Below are positions 31,496-45,400 of a stretch of DNA of 64,000 nt, one piece after another (position 1 is the stretch's first letter; every line of letters begins with the position of its first letter). Made by a program: the position numbers and the translations under genes. Origin of the DNA: Euglena gracilis (lineage: Eukaryota > Euglenida > Euglenophyceae > Euglenales); assembly GCA_039621445.1 (NCBI GenBank), contig CP154954.1, forward strand, positions 51,315,847-51,379,846, given 5' to 3'. The notes beneath the pieces were generated by a model. That model saw only the letters and a program-made list of their open reading frames with translations, did not search any database and was not told where the DNA came from.

Positions 31496-31831
31496 CATGC
31501 ATTGTTTTTTAAGGCGCCTTGAAAACCTTAAAACACGCCTAAATTTTTTGGCCAAAATGCCTTAAAATTTTTCGGACAGGCAAAAAATTCCTCCGACCGG
31601 GCATGAACGAAATCACAAAATCTCGGCAAAAGCAGACCAACTACGGGAAGAAAAAAAATTTTTTCTGGCATCGCTGGCACAATATTTATCCAACCAATCT
31701 CAAAAAAATAAGTGCTTTTGGCTTTTTTGATTTTGCACCACATAAGATGCCTGGATAGCCCTTGGGAAAAAGCAAGTAAAAATGACTTGAAATGCGTTCA
31801 AATATTCAAAAAAATTTAAAAAAAATGCCTG
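31496..31831 (+). mobile_element. MITE type A with TSD (7 of 8)
   Basis: Ends CATGCATTGTTTTTTAAGG and TTTAAAAAAAATGCCTG. Flanks ACACATAC (31488-31495) and ACACACAC (31832-31839). Core as in other type A copies. Confidence 0.8.
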
Positions 31832-32155
31832 ACACACACTCGCACGCGCGGGAACGCCCGGGGGATGCCAGAATTTTAGGGGGAAATTATAAACATTATT
31901 CAGATTCAGCGCGGACTGAAAATTGCCTGGACCAACCCTCACTGGGGGAAGGAAGGGGGGGTTCATTCAAGAACCGTTTTTCAGAAAGTTGAAAATTGTA
32001 TTGTTTTTCTGCAGGGCCTTCCATTTCCTTCTTCCACCAATCATGTGGCTCAACGTTCGGACAGGGTCTGACCCGGGCAGTTCACCGCGAAAAGGGCCTC
32101 TCCAAGGGCCCCACCCACCCCAAACCCCCAAGTCCATTCCCTGCCGACCCCCCAC

Positions 32156-32273
32156 CTGCCCACGGCCCCCCATCTTCGAGGGGGTACACGAGGTGCTGGA
32201 GAAGGAGCCTGCTCTGGGCTGCCCGCCGCTGCGCTGCCCGCCCACGGCGAGAACGCGCTGAGGCGGCTCTCAT
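32156..32273 (-). CDS. Candidate first exon of the coiled-coil gene
   Basis: Reads ATG then 39 codons rich in Arg/Ala/Gln (RAAQRRAAQSRLLLQHLVYP) and ends at CAG|GTGGGG in phase 1. The next recognised exon begins in phase 0, so either an exon between them is missing or this exon is wrong. Its reading frame is open upstream as well, so the start is a guess. Confidence 0.3.
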
Positions 32274-32395
32274 GGTCCGGCGTCGTGAAGAGGGCGGTCC
32301 TCTGTCAGCGGGGGGAGAGACCCCCGTGCCAGGGGCACCACCGTGACCCTTGACGGAAAGACAAAATTCGGCCACTGGGACATTTGACTAAACAT

Positions 32396-32875
32396 CAGGC
32401 ATTTTTTTTAACGCACATGAAAAAACTTTTTAAAATAACTGAAAACCCCTTCAAAGAGTTTTGCCAAAATGCATTAAAACCTTGAAAAAAAACATGTGGT
32501 TTTCAAAAGTGCTTAAGGTTAATTCCAGAAAATTTTTCGAATATCGACCAAATAAAGAAGTAGCAAAATTTCGGCAAAATCAAGCCAGCTCCAGAGAAAA
32601 AATTTATTTCTGGCATCTGCAACCACCCAAAACTCAAAAAAAAAAGTTCTTAACCTTTAAGAATATTCTTTTTAACTTTTTTATTTTCAACCTGAACTGA
32701 GGTCAATTTGATGCCCAGATGGCTTTGAACTGCACTAGGGGGGGAAAATGGACGCCTTGATATCTTAAAACTCTTAAAAGGCCTTAAAAGGCCTAAAAAA
32801 ACCGCCTGAAAAAAGCCTAAAAAAACTTTGAAAATTATTGAAAAATCTTACCTAAAAAAATAGAAAAAATGCCCG
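32396..32875 (+). mobile_element. MITE type A with TSD (7 of 8)
   Basis: Ends CAGGCATTTTTTTTAACG and AGAAAAAATGCCCG. Flanks CTAAACAT (32388-32395) and CTAAGCAT (32876-32883). Located just 5' of the candidate first coiled-coil exon. Confidence 0.85.
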
Positions 32876-33141
32876 CTAAGCATCCACAGAAGAAATGGGT
32901 GAAAAAGTTTGACGTTTCTCACTAAAATACCGGTCGATGTTGGAGAAAAATTGATTTCCAGTATCCATTGAACACTGCTTTCATACCCAAAAACATCAAA
33001 AAGATGATTATGTCACTTTCAATTTTGAACCACGTTTGGGGTCCTTAGTTTAAAAAAAAAAGCTGTCGCCCCAGGTCCGCATGGAGCCCAAAGGCTGACG
33101 GGAGAGGAAGCTGGAGATTTCATGAACTTTTCAGTGACACC

Positions 33142-33377
33142 CAGGGCTGTCCGTAAGGGTGAAAAAAAAAATGTCCTCTCCCAGCACCTTCAATGCAAAA
33201 TTCACTGGAAAATTGGTAAAAAAAATGGCATATTATCCACCCAAAATGTCAAAAAATGCGTTTTTTCGACTGTTTAAATTCAACTGGACTGGCCATTGGC
33301 CGGCACTTTGGCCAAGCAGCAATCCTTAAGAAACGATCCTTAATGGGAAAAATTCCCGTCCAATATGGATTCCCCTG
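33142..33377 (+). mobile_element. MITE type B with TSD (6 of 8)
   Basis: Starts CAGGGCTGTCCGTAAGGG, ends TATGGATTCCCCTG. Flanks GTGACACC and GCGTCACC. Confidence 0.7.
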
Positions 33378-34189
33378 GCGTCACCAAACGAGAGTCCCAG
33401 AAATGAGACTCTGGGAACACAACGGTTGAAACCTCCCCCAGATGGGGCTCAATCTTCTAAAAGAAAGAACAGCCATCCATTGTCACACCCCCATTCATCG
33501 AAGTCAAACATTATCGGCATGACCATCAGCATGTGAAAATAGCCTTTGTTCATGCAAATTCATCCAAAACAACACAAAGGGAAGCAGAGAGAGAAAAAAG
33601 GGTCCAAATTTTCATAATTTCCAAAAGTGAAATCTGCATCAACAATAACGAAATAAAATTTTCGGGGCAATGTTGGTTTGTGAACAAACCAACATTTTTG
33701 CCTGTACCGAGAATGACTGCTGTACCAGATGTCTCTGGAAGGCCACCAAAAGGGTGATGATTCAGCAGATGCTCAAAGCACTGAACCTAGCACACCAAGC
33801 TGCTGTCTCGGTCGCATGGACTGCAGCGGGTGGGGTGCTCACTGGCATCTGTCATCACAGCCTGAGAGGTGGTGATGGGCGTCGAATCGAAGCAGCTCTG
33901 CATAAAGAATGCCCGTGTGTTTGGACAGGAAGCAAAACCCCAGATCTGGAGTCCTTTGGCCAGAAAATACACTGAATGAACGGATGTGCAACGCCTCGGT
34001 CCAGGGCACGTGATCTGTCACGGCACCGAGGCACCTGAGGCGTCGGAGATGCAGCTGCAGACCATCAGCCCTGCAAGGGAAAGCAGGCTGCTGAACCTCT
34101 CAAAAAAAAAAGTCTCCGATTCATTTTTGGTGTGGCAGTGAGATTTTCTCCAGCACGTGTGCAAAGATGTGTGCCTAACAGGGCTGTCC

Positions 34190-34380
34190 TTAAAAAAATA
34201 ACATATCTCTGCTGTCCCAGCACATTCAACTGAGAATCCGAAAGAAAAAATGGACAAATTTTTGACATTTTTGGTGAAAACAGGTCGACATCGGGGCAAA
34301 ATTGATTTCTGGCATGCTTAGACCTTGCCAAACCAGCCAAGACATCAAAAAATGCAATTTCCAACGTTTTGGTTCTCGTA
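34190..34380 (+). repeat. MITE type B, 3'-truncated
   Basis: CAGGGCTGTCCTTAAAAAAA start and the type B core; no right TIR. Confidence 0.65.
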
Positions 34381-35187
34381 TGCCTAAAACAGTAAAGCCC
34401 CCCAAATAAAAGCAACCCTCTGAAATTTAAGTAACCTCTGAAACAGAGGAGAGATCCAGGCAGGGGAAGTGAAGGAAATATCCAATCCAACCAACCAGCA
34501 ACAAAACCACCCACATTTACAATCATTGCTCGCCATTTGGGTTCAAAGCCAAGCATTTGGATCACAAAGTATGCAAAACGACATTAAAACCCACCCCATC
34601 CCAAAAAAAACTACCCTCTGGTGATTTTCAGGAAACATGCAAAAAATTGGACCACTAAATGCTCTCTTCCTTTCGGGATGTTCATCGGCTCAATCCCAAA
34701 GAAATATAGATCGAGTCTCAGGGTGGAGTTGCAGGAATGGGAATTGTATTTTTCAACGCTGTGTGCATGTCAAAAGTAGCGTCTTCGCAGAGAAGCCCAC
34801 CCCCACTCGGGGTTGCAGGTCGGGGGGGTGTATGACCCCCCGACTGCCCAGTCTATCCCTGCACTCCCTCTGGGTCATGCATACCACAGCAAAGGGGAGC
34901 CGCATCTTGGTACTGTTGCCCAGGAAGGAAGAGCCTGCAGCGACACACAGATGGCAGAGGAACAGACAGACGCCAGTCTCATTCGATTTTTTTGTGCAAC
35001 TGCCTCTCATTCAACAGAGGCCAACCCACGGGGGCGTTCATAGGTGGGGTTCATTTCTTTTTTTGGAGCTCAAGCACAGCAGAGGAACTGTGCAGTGTGG
35101 AGGGAACTGTGCATCCACACTTAAGTAAGGGAACGTTCCCCTCTCCAATTAAACACGCTGATGTGGCCCAGCGCACTTCGCCCAAAC

Positions 35188-36017
35188 CAGGGCGTTGCTT
35201 AGTCCCCCGGGGATCCAGCTCAGAGGCTGAAAAACTTCGGCCAACTGGAAAAAGGCTGCTGGCTGATCCCCCCCACTCCCCACATAGGGGTAACCCGGCT
35301 GTAACTAGGCCCAAGCTGGGGTCGAACTGGGTAAACCCCCCCAAATATAAAGCCCCCCCCCCCCCAAATGTGAAGCTCCCCCCAAATAAAGCCCCTGGGA
35401 GTTTGCTTTTGCCACCCAAATATGAAGCCCCCCCGGATATGGAGCCAGAAGACGGTGCCATTCAAAAAAAGGCAGAAAAAAACTGGGTGGATACAGCATT
35501 TTTTTCACCAGAATTGTTCCATTTTGGATAAAAATTGCACATTTTGGTGAAAATAGAGGAACACAACAAAAATTAGGCAAAATGCTGGTATTTGACTGAA
35601 GTTGAAGGCCTCCGACGTTTTATTTAGCTACTCAGAAGAAAAAAAAGCTTGATTTTTACCCCCAAATACAAATCCCTCCCCAAATACAAAGCCTCCCCTG
35701 AGGGTCTAGAAATCGTGCATCGTGCCAAAATATGAAGCCGAGGTTTGGAGGGGGTACCCAAAAAAAGCAGCTGCAAAAAATGCCCAAAAAAACTGCCAAC
35801 TATACAAAAGATCAATATTTGACCCAAGCTGTGCCCTGGCAGCTCTTTTCCAACCCATTTGTGTCTCCTTTTCCATCCGTTGCTGTCCAGCCGCCCTATG
35901 CGCGGCTGTGAGATACTTAAAACTCATTTATGGGGGGAGGGGGTCCGAAGCTGAAAAAAGGCTACTGGCTGGCTGGAGCCCCACCTGAGGGATGGGGTGC
36001 CCTTAAGCAATGCCCTG
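35188..36017. mobile_element. 830-bp G-run MITE with TSD (7 of 8)
   Basis: TIRs CAGGGCGTTGCTTAG and CCTTAAGCAATGCCCTG inverted. Flanks GCCCAAAC (35180-35187) and GACCAAAC (36018-36025). The interior iterates AAATA(T/C)(A/G)AAGCCCCCC words. Confidence 0.82.
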
Positions 36018-36336
36018 GACCAAACGCAATGCAACGTCACTTGGTCTTGGTCACTTAGCACACACTCACAAATATCAAACCACAACGATTGCCAAAATTG
36101 CAAAAATTACAGGCACGGTGTTAGTTTTCGCTTCCCAATGCTGCCTTGTGAAGCCAACCATGCGAAATGGTGAAGAAGAAGCTCCCCCTTTGAAAGCAAG
36201 CGACGTCAGGCGGACTGCGGCATCAACTGAACTATGGGACAGAATGCAGTGATGAAGCAGAAATGGGACCAAGTGGGTTGGCAAAGGTTCCCCAGGGCCG
36301 CGGCAGAACAGGGGATACGATACGTGTGCATCACAG

Positions 36337-36452
36337 TCAAAGGGCTGGCATGGGGCAGGGGAAGTTGAGGGCGCGCTCCACCTCCCGCATGGCCCGCAGG
36401 CACAGCTCGTCATGCCACGGCAGGGCCGCCACTTGGACCGCCACCGGCAGGC
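36337..36452 (-). CDS. FAAH-type amidase, terminal exon with stop
   Basis: 116 nt, phase 1 to stop, acceptor CCCCACCCCAG. Encodes LPVAVQVAALPWHDELCLRA then MREVERALNFPCPMPAL and TGA (36337-36339). Close to the FAAH C-terminus. An exon of roughly 30 codons is expected between 36.5 and 45.6 kb but I could not find it. Confidence 0.92.
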
Positions 36453-39400
36453 CTGGGGTGGGGGGGGCAGGCAGCGGGGGGGGGGGGGTATGGCACAAGG
36501 CCTCTCAAAATGCGCAATGCAACCAAGGCAAAGAATGCAAAAAAATGCAAGGAAAAAAATGCAACAAAGTGCAAATGCCATGCGAATTCCTTAACCTCCC
36601 CGGGGCTGTACAGAGAGACTGTAATTTTTTCCACCTCGAGTGGGAAATTTCTTTCGTTTTGCAACATTATTTGCTGCAACACGGTGCATGTTTTGGTCAA
36701 TTCTTTCCACTTTTCTCCACCAGGACACATAAAAGCACAAGCAAAACAGTGCCTTGCATATTTTCGAAAATGCCCAAAAATTTAAAAAAAAAAGCACCGA
36801 AAACATGCCACACCGAAAGAAAACGTGGTGCAACCTTGCAAAAGGACATGGTTGCCAGTTGCATCCACTTGTATTTCATTATTCAACTACTGCCAATGTG
36901 AAATTTGTCCAAAAATATGAGGGATGCAACTTCTGGTTGCCTGGCATCAGAGCAATTGCCCAAAAAAAAATTGCAAAGGCAACGTATGCAAAAAAGATCA
37001 ACTTTTCAGAAATGTTTCACCATGCAAATTATGCAACTTGCATATCCCCCCCCTGCAGGCAGGCCACACGGGACGACCTGGGGGCCCGGGCCCTCAGGTG
37101 AAGCGGCAGAATTCCATACAAAGGAAGGTGGGGGGTTCGGAGTAGGCATTATTTTTCTTTTAGGCATCTTTGAAAAAAAAACCTGAAACCCCCTTTCAAA
37201 AAGCCCTAAATTTTTGGCCAAAATGCTTTAAAATGTCTTTAAAACCCTTGAAAAAAACCTCAAAAAATAACTCTGGGAAAAAAAGAGGAAAAAATTCCGA
37301 ATTTTGAGCAAAAAAGAAATTTTCGCAAAATTTCCTCAAAACCAACCCAACTCGGAATTTCATCGCTGGAACATTGTCTATCCACCCAAAACCAAAAAAG
37401 TATGTCTTTTAAGCTTTTTGATTTTCAATCTGGACCGACGTTGGTTCGATGCCCAGATGGCTTTTTGATCGCCAGGAACATTATGCCTTTGAAATTTTAT
37501 CTCAATCAGTGGCAGGAAGGTCGGAGTGAGCTCTGATCTGAAAATTTCTTCCCAGGTAAACAGGACAGGCGAGGGGAGTATCTGAAGGGCATGTACCCCC
37601 ACCTGCAGTTGGGCAGAGGGGACAATGGCACAGCCAAAAACGCACCAGTCCGAAAATTTTCACCCACCAAAATCGACCCAAGAATGAGATTTTGGGCTAA
37701 CACCCTCCACCTAAAGCTGTGGCATCCTCCTCATTCTCCTCATATTAAACCGGTCCGAACCAGGAAGCCGAAAATTTTCAAATTTTTAAAAATTTAAGGC
37801 ATTTTTAAAGGTTTTCTTAAGGTATTTTGAAAAAAATAAGGATTTCTAAGGCATCTATTTTCGAGGCAAGGAAATGGAACAATTTGTGCAGCAGTTTGCT
37901 TCACTTGACCCTCACTTTGACACCTGGGGGATGATGTATTGTGTGTGTGTGTGTGTGTGCAGGTACATATCCACAACAAAGCTCCGTCTGAGGTTTTCAG
38001 AACATTTGCAAACATAAAACCCCACCTGAATAACAAAAGGTGTTGGAGATTTGAGGTCTGGGAACTGTGTTTTAAACGACAATGGTCCTTAATAAAAAAA
38101 AAATTACCGCCCAGCACACTGAACAAAAAATCTACAGGGAAAAAATGGCCAGAAAAAATGCATGGTTTGACAACCTTGGACCATTTCCCATCCAGAAAAA
38201 ACGTCAAAATATGCGTCATACGACTTTTAATTTCGACCGGTTTGACGTCGGACCTTGAGTCAAAGGAGTTCCTTATAAAAAAAATTCTGTTCCCTTAAGG
38301 ACCACCATGTTCAAAAACAGGTGGTCAATCGAATTCTCCATTAATTGCTTCAAAAAATAAACACAAATGTTCCCAAAAAGAAAAAAAACGCAAACACAAA
38401 TGTACTTAGTAGGGAAAAAAGGGGAAGTAAATAACACAGCCCTGAACAGCAATATCTGTCCAGGGGTTCGACCCCCCAAGCCCGAAGCAAGAAAGCCCAA
38501 ATTCCCTGTATTTCAAAAAACCAAACCTTGTTTTATTTCCAGTCTCTCATTAACGATGTCCCCAACAAATGTGCAGTGGAAAGCCGGACACTTGGGTCAT
38601 GATAGGGTCCGGGTCTGGGTTTGGAATGGGATCAGGGTTTGGATTAGGCCGAACTTCAGCTTCTTAACCTTGGCCTAACCCTGACCATTACAGCAGACAA
38701 CAATTATAGCAGAAAAAATTGGTGAAAGAATGCACAAAAAATATTTTGGTAAATAAATAAAGAAATTTAAATAAATAATAAATAAATAAATAAAGTAAAT
38801 TTTTTATCCTGGAAAAAAAAATTTTGGCAAATTTGGTCTTGAACAGCTTTTTAGCACTTTTTTGCCCATGTGCCGAGCAACATTGAACCTGCTGTTTGTT
38901 AACCAAGTCAGGCGACTTTGCCTCAAAAAATGCCGCCAAGGGTCAATATTCTTAGGCGGCGCATCTCGCACTTAACTCTGTTGAATGCTGCTGGTATGTT
39001 TGGGCGGTTAGTGTGCGCAAATGCTCACATCAACCATTAAAATGGTTGCTCTTCACAACTATGGGCACCAACCAGAATTCTTTTCATTTTGAAGCTTTTG
39101 CAACAGGAGGTGTTGTAGGGTATGTCTGAGACGGTCGGATGAAGCGTGTCAGTGTATTGCATCATTATATGGCCCCGTGAACACAGGGATTTTCAAGTCA
39201 ACAGACACATCCATTTTCAGCCAATGAACTATGCCTCATTTTTGGAATGAAATACTGGGGGTGAAGGACATTTTTAAACTCAGATTTTCAGGATGAAACT
39301 CGGAAATGTTGCTTATTTTGATGTTCCAAGGGCTAAGGAATGGTTTTTCACAGCTTCAATTCAATGGCCGATGCCCAAATTTGGGCCCGCAGGCTGGTCA

Positions 39401-42133
39401 TTCTGGTGTGTTTAAATTCTACAGAATACCTCGCACTTAAGCATTTCTAAACTGCAGTGGTGCCACACCCACTAAATGGTACGTGTGTTCAGTTGCACAA
39501 GAGGTTGGTGTGTGCAGATGCGCAAACCAACCAAAAAGTCTGTTTTAGCATTTTCACAAACCAACCATTTGTACAATTTTTACAAACACATCAATTTCGG
39601 CAGGCACACAGGGGGCCCTTTTCACAGTTATGCAAATGGTTGGTGTTCGCATTTGCGCGCACCGTCCATTTTCGCAGTTGCCCACACTGACCACCAATTT
39701 CTCACACAGCCAAGTTTCAGGGGATCGCTTCAGGATTAAGCACACCTCACCAAATCGTTCACTCAACATCCTAAGTTAATAAGACAGCCATTGCAGCGAT
39801 CAAAACACACCTGCAGGGTGTTGTGTATACCATATGCTGCGGTGATACCTGCTCTTAGGCACCCTATTTGCAAAGTCCCTGCTTTCATCTCTGCGTCCTG
39901 GGGGACCCCATCACATCCTGCTTTCATTTTTGGGTTTTGGGGGTCATATCTTGTCGTTTTCGTATAAAAAAAAATGACGATGTGCGCATTTGCGCACATC
40001 GGCAAAGAAGAAAAGCTTAACCACAGAAATACAAGGGAGGTAATCTCACAATATCATCACATTCATTTTCCAGCTCCAAACAAACTGCCATAGGAAGCTC
40101 TTGGTTGGTTTTGAAATGGTCGGTTGCAAATGCGCACATCGTCCATGTGCGCATTTGCGCACACCAACATCATTTATGCTGTTGTGTGGGTGCTACAGAG
40201 CCTTAAACATCAGCGGGGCATTGATGGGCAACTTGCCACTGAATTCAACACGAAACTGGTGGCAGTCCTCCTGTGTTCTGTATCCCCCTCATCAACCCCC
40301 AGTGGCAGAGCTATCTTTCTGCCCATTGTTTATGTGGCGTGTGCACGTCCACTCCTTTCGTGACCAGCTTCAACAACCTCCACAACGTGCCGCAAAACTT
40401 CAAAAGGCAAGCAAAGGGGTGGACCCGCCACCCCACCTCCAGAGCACGACCTGGTGCTGCCAGTTGTCACACAAGGAATGGAGGCGCTACTGGGGTTTTG
40501 ATGTTTTTGTCGGTGCTTTTTCACTTTGGGGGGATAGGTCCAGGGGTTTTCATGTCATTCCGACCTCCAAAAAAAACAGCAAAAAAAACACGTAATTCCT
40601 GGGAGAGCCGGTGCCAAAAACAAGCAATCAATCGTTTTCTGTCCAATCGTTCTCCCTCTGGCTCTCACCCCTTGCAACGCCGGCGCTCCCATCTTTTTTG
40701 GTCGGTTTGCAAAAATGCGCACATTGGCCAAAAAAAAAAGCTCAAGCGCGAGATGCGCCGCCTGAGATATTTCCCAACGTTTATGCGTTCTTTGTCTTTT
40801 TTTTGCCATTTTCGACGATTTTCCAGCTGTTTGTGGTCATTTTGGGCTGAGGCTCGCAGAAGGTGCAAGAAGAAGAAGAGGGTGCGAGAAGCCTGAGTCG
40901 GTCAAATTTGTCAAGAAATTAATGGTAAAATTTGGGTGCTTCACCAATTTGGGTGTCTGCTATGAGTTTTGGCTTTTTTGTTGTTGGACGTTGGCTTCAC
41001 CTCTGATGGGTCATTTTGGCGATTCACAGCAGCCCTAAACTGATCCCCCCCCCCCCGGGGTTCAGTTGTTTGTTGTGTCAGGGCACCCCCAATGGGGTCA
41101 TCGGCAGTCCTTTTTTGGCGAGTTCTGCTGTTTTTAGGTACAGGGTGGACAAAACTTACATCACCTTCAAAGTGGTAAAATTTGAGTCCAAAGACGAAGC
41201 GGATAGGGATGTTTGGGGTGCATGGATGTGTGCATGTGTGTTTGGGTATGCAAAAGATACATTGGGAGCATCAGAGAGTCTCCCCACCTTTGCCTACCGA
41301 CCAGGTTTCTACAACCCCTGACCAGGGGGGGGTCGTCGATGCCCCAGACCTACAGCCCCCGACCGGGGGGTCGTCGTACACACCCCCTCACCTGCAACCC
41401 CGACCGGGGAGCGGTCGTTATTTAGGGGTGGTCGGTGGGCAAAAGGGGGTACCAAAGATGCAAAATATCATGGACTTGAGCCTGAAGTTTGGACTTGGGA
41501 TGACAAGATTGGCTGCATGACCAGTGCTGACCTTCGCTTTGGGTGCACCCTGTTGGTCACATATGGCAGCCAAAGTGGCACAGAATTTCCCATATTGCAT
41601 TCCAGACCAAAACCCCCTTGGAGCGGCCAGAACGCCCTGCACACACAACTGAACACTGCATACCAGCAGAACCAAGGCAAGCTTGTGAGGCGTCAGCGGA
41701 CAATGGGTCACGAAAGACGCAGCTGTATGCTTCCTCAGAGAGAGGTGAGTGCAGAAAGGAGCAGAAAGCAGATTTAACAAGTGAAAGTCAATTTCGAATG
41801 CTGTTAAGTGAGCTCAGGGCTCAGGGTTCAATTTTGCCTTTCCAAACAGCCCTGGGGACAGGTCGGCATGTGCAGGCTGTAAAGGAGGGCCGGCTGAAGG
41901 TGGGGGTTGACTCCCCCCCACCACAAAACTAGAGGGGACCACGGGTGTCCGACTGGCCCCCTCCCCGGGCTGGACTTTGGCAGTTGGCAATGAGAGTGGA
42001 GGTATGGATGGAACGCCACAAACGTTCCCTTTTGCCATTCCAGGGGTCATACAAAGCGATTTGAAGAATTTTTTGGTCCACCCCACCAAACTTTTATGGC
42101 ATGCATTTTTCCTGCTCCCCACACCACTATTGC

Positions 42134-42200
<67 letters not shown>

Positions 42201-42374
42201 GCGCTGTTATTATATTTTTATGTTACTATACGCGTGTTACTTCTATTCGGGGGGTGGTTCACCCCAGTAGGTATGGGTACGCTGTTCTGCCAGGGTTCGG
42301 GACAGGCTTCTTTTTAAGACCCCCGGGGGGGAGGGGGGGTCCCCCCCACCCACCCAGGGTGGCGCGGGACCCCC

Positions 42375-42407
<33 letters not shown>

Positions 42408-45400
42408 CGGGGACCCCCCCAAAATCGGGCCCGCTAAAGGCAATTTTCAAAAATTTTCGGCGCTTCGCGCCGAAAAGGTATACCCGGCGCCTCCGGCGCG
42501 GGACCCCCCCAGGGGGGGGGGTCCGGCCCGGACCCACCCACCCACCCCCCTCCCCCCGGGGGGGGGGGGGGGGCAGGTGACTTAAAAAGAAGCCTGGTTC
42601 GGGACCTAGTTTATTGAGAGTGGCCAAACCCAAACGGGGGGGGGGGGGCAGGCGTCGGAGTTTCGGTCCGACCATCCCAGTAGGAGCCGCCACGGGCCAG
42701 AAATAGGGGACTCCTAAATACTACTATTACTACTATTACTACTACTACAAACGATAATAAATAATTTTTCCCGGGATATGACAGTCGGTCGACCCGATCT
42801 GAAGTGAAACTCTCCACAGGACAGGGGGTCCCTCCGTTGGATGGCATGGATCCCGGGTCGCGACTGCACACGTTGGTGGGTGCAACTGGGGGTTGGACCC
42901 CAAATTTGAGGACACATGTGTTTTCGGGGCCTTGCAGCCTGTGCACAAGGGGGGCAAAAAATGGATTTTTCGAAAATTGCCCGAAACCAATGGGGAACTG
43001 CACGGAACCACCCGGGGACCCAAACCAACCATGGGGGACCCCCAAGTGGCCTGTATGCACCCCACATGCCCCCGGCCCCTCCGGACCGTTTTTGGGACCT
43101 ATATGGGGCCCACAAAAAGGGTTCCCACAGGACCTGGCCGTTTTTTAGCCTTCCGGGGGTCAAAAAATCGATTTTCGAAAAATGCCCGGAACCATTGGGG
43201 AGTTGCACAGACCCACCCGGGGACCCAAACCAAGCATGTCGGACCCCCTGCGTCTCCTGGACACCCCTCGAGTGTCGAGATACCCCTTCATTTCTGTTTT
43301 AACAAAAATACCCACTGCCGTATGGCACACTTGTTATCATATGTATTAGTGTTTTGTTGTTGTTGTTGTTGTTGTTGTTTTGTGATGGAAACTACAAATC
43401 AGGCTTCTTTTTAACTCAGAAGACCCTCCCCGGGGGGGGGGGGGGCGGTCTGGGGCCAGACCCCCGGAGGGGAGGGTCTGGTCCAGCCCGTCTAAACCAG
43501 ATTTTGAATAGTGCTGAGCTCTTAATGGGACATGTATGTAATGGAAGGCTGAAAAGACTAGCATTGCAAATTTGGCGTAATTTATAAGTTACAAATTACA
43601 CTCTTGCAATTTACGGTGACTTTCAGTGATTTTGAGGTAATTTCTGAAAAGTTTATGAAATGTTAACAACCCCCCCCCATACACCCACACCCGTTTTATT
43701 GAATTATTTTTGACTTTTTTTACCCGTTTTTTTCTTACCCAAATTCCATGGGTTTCAGGCCAAAAACGGGGCGCCGGGGGGGGGGGTCGAAAAACGCTAT
43801 TTTTCAGCTCAAAAACAGGTTTTCCAGGTCCGGGAGGCCAAAAAAACATCGTTTCGGGCAAAACTTTTTTCGATTTTTTTTTCGACTCCTTTCACCCGGT
43901 TTTGACCCAAAGTCAATGGGTTAGCGGCCCAAAATGGAGCACTGGCAGGTCGAAAAACGCTCATTTTCGGCTCAAAAACACTTTTTCCGGGTCCGGGAGA
44001 CCCAAAAACATGGTTTTGGCCAATAAAAAATTTCAATTTTTTGGATTTCTTTCAACTTTTTTGTCCGAAAACGGCTGAGTGGAAAAAGTGTACAAAATGT
44101 CCCAAATTGGCCGAAAACGGTCGTATCTCGGGCTAGGTGGAGAGTTGCGGGGGAATCAAAATACCGGTAGATGGGGCGTTCCAAGGGCTTCAATTTAGGT
44201 CTCCGCACATTTCCTTTGATTTGGCTTCATTTTCGAGATATTTTGAAAATATCGATTTTGGGGCCCGAAATGGCAGAGTCCAAAGGGGGGGCTCATCCAG
44301 GGGGGCGGGTCAATCCTACCCAGTTTGGACCCCTTCGCGCGTGAATAACTCGGGCCTGGCGGGGAGTTGGGGGTCAACCCAGGGTGATTCGGAAACTAGG
44401 AATCCAGTCGCTCGTGACTGAGAAAAAAAATTCCGGGAACGGAGCCGGGATCATGGTGATAATCCGCCGGTTCCCGAGGTGGCCCCGACCCGGGGGGGCG
44501 GGGAGGGGGGGGTTCGTCCCCCCCCCCTTTTTCCCCAGGGGTAAGCTTCGCTCTTACCCATAAAGGGATAAGAGCTCAGCGACCCCCCCAAAAAATAGAC
44601 CCGGGTCTTATTTTTGGGTCCGTTGCTGGAAACCTCCAGGGGAGGGGGGTTATTTTTGGATTTTTTCTTGAACAACCCGGGCCCGAAAAAATCATCATTT
44701 TTCAGGTTCCCAAAAACAGTGAAAAATTTCCTTCGGCGCTTCGTGCCATGTGTAAATTGGTGTAAGGTGATATTTAACATGCTCTTTGCACTTCAAAAAT
44801 CTGAAAATTTTTGAAACTTCATCATTTTTGTATGTGAAATTTGGTTTTTGGTAATTTTTCAGGCAAAATTTTCACCGTCTTCGGCGCTTTGCGCCGTCAG
44901 GGGGGTCTTATTTTTGCTCGATCGGCCCAAGGGGATCTTATTTTGGAGGGGTCTTATTTGGGGGGGGGGTTATGGGTTTCGGCGCCAAAATTTTTTTGAG
45001 AAATGCCCTCAGACGGCCTGATTTGGGGGGGTGTCCTCCAGGGGGAGGGTCCCACGCCGGGCTGGGTGGGGGGGACCCCCCTCCCCCGGGGTCTTGTGGG
45101 GTGTCTTTGCCAGCACCTGTTGTGCCATCCAAGCCAGCGCACGCCCATCCCCAACAGCGTGGCATCACAACAACAGAGCGTGCAGGGGGCGTGGGGGGGC
45201 CCTTGATCTTTATCGCTCCATGTGGACCACCTGAAGTTTGAAGCCCCTCCGAAAGGCAGAGAAAAACCTCACCGTGGGAAGTTAGCCTCTGGGCCCATGC
45301 TTGCCAGTTTGGCCTCATAAACAATCGCCCCCTCTGTGCCCACTAATTTGGCCTTCCTCCGACCACTGGCCTGTTTGGCAAAGGTGGAGCCCAAATAGCA

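Noticed and set aside
37380-37470. B-box-like GGTTCGATGCC in every type A MITE, suggesting a SINE
   Set aside because: The elements have terminal inverted repeats and 8-bp duplications, no A box at proper spacing and no A tail; the match is most likely coincidental.
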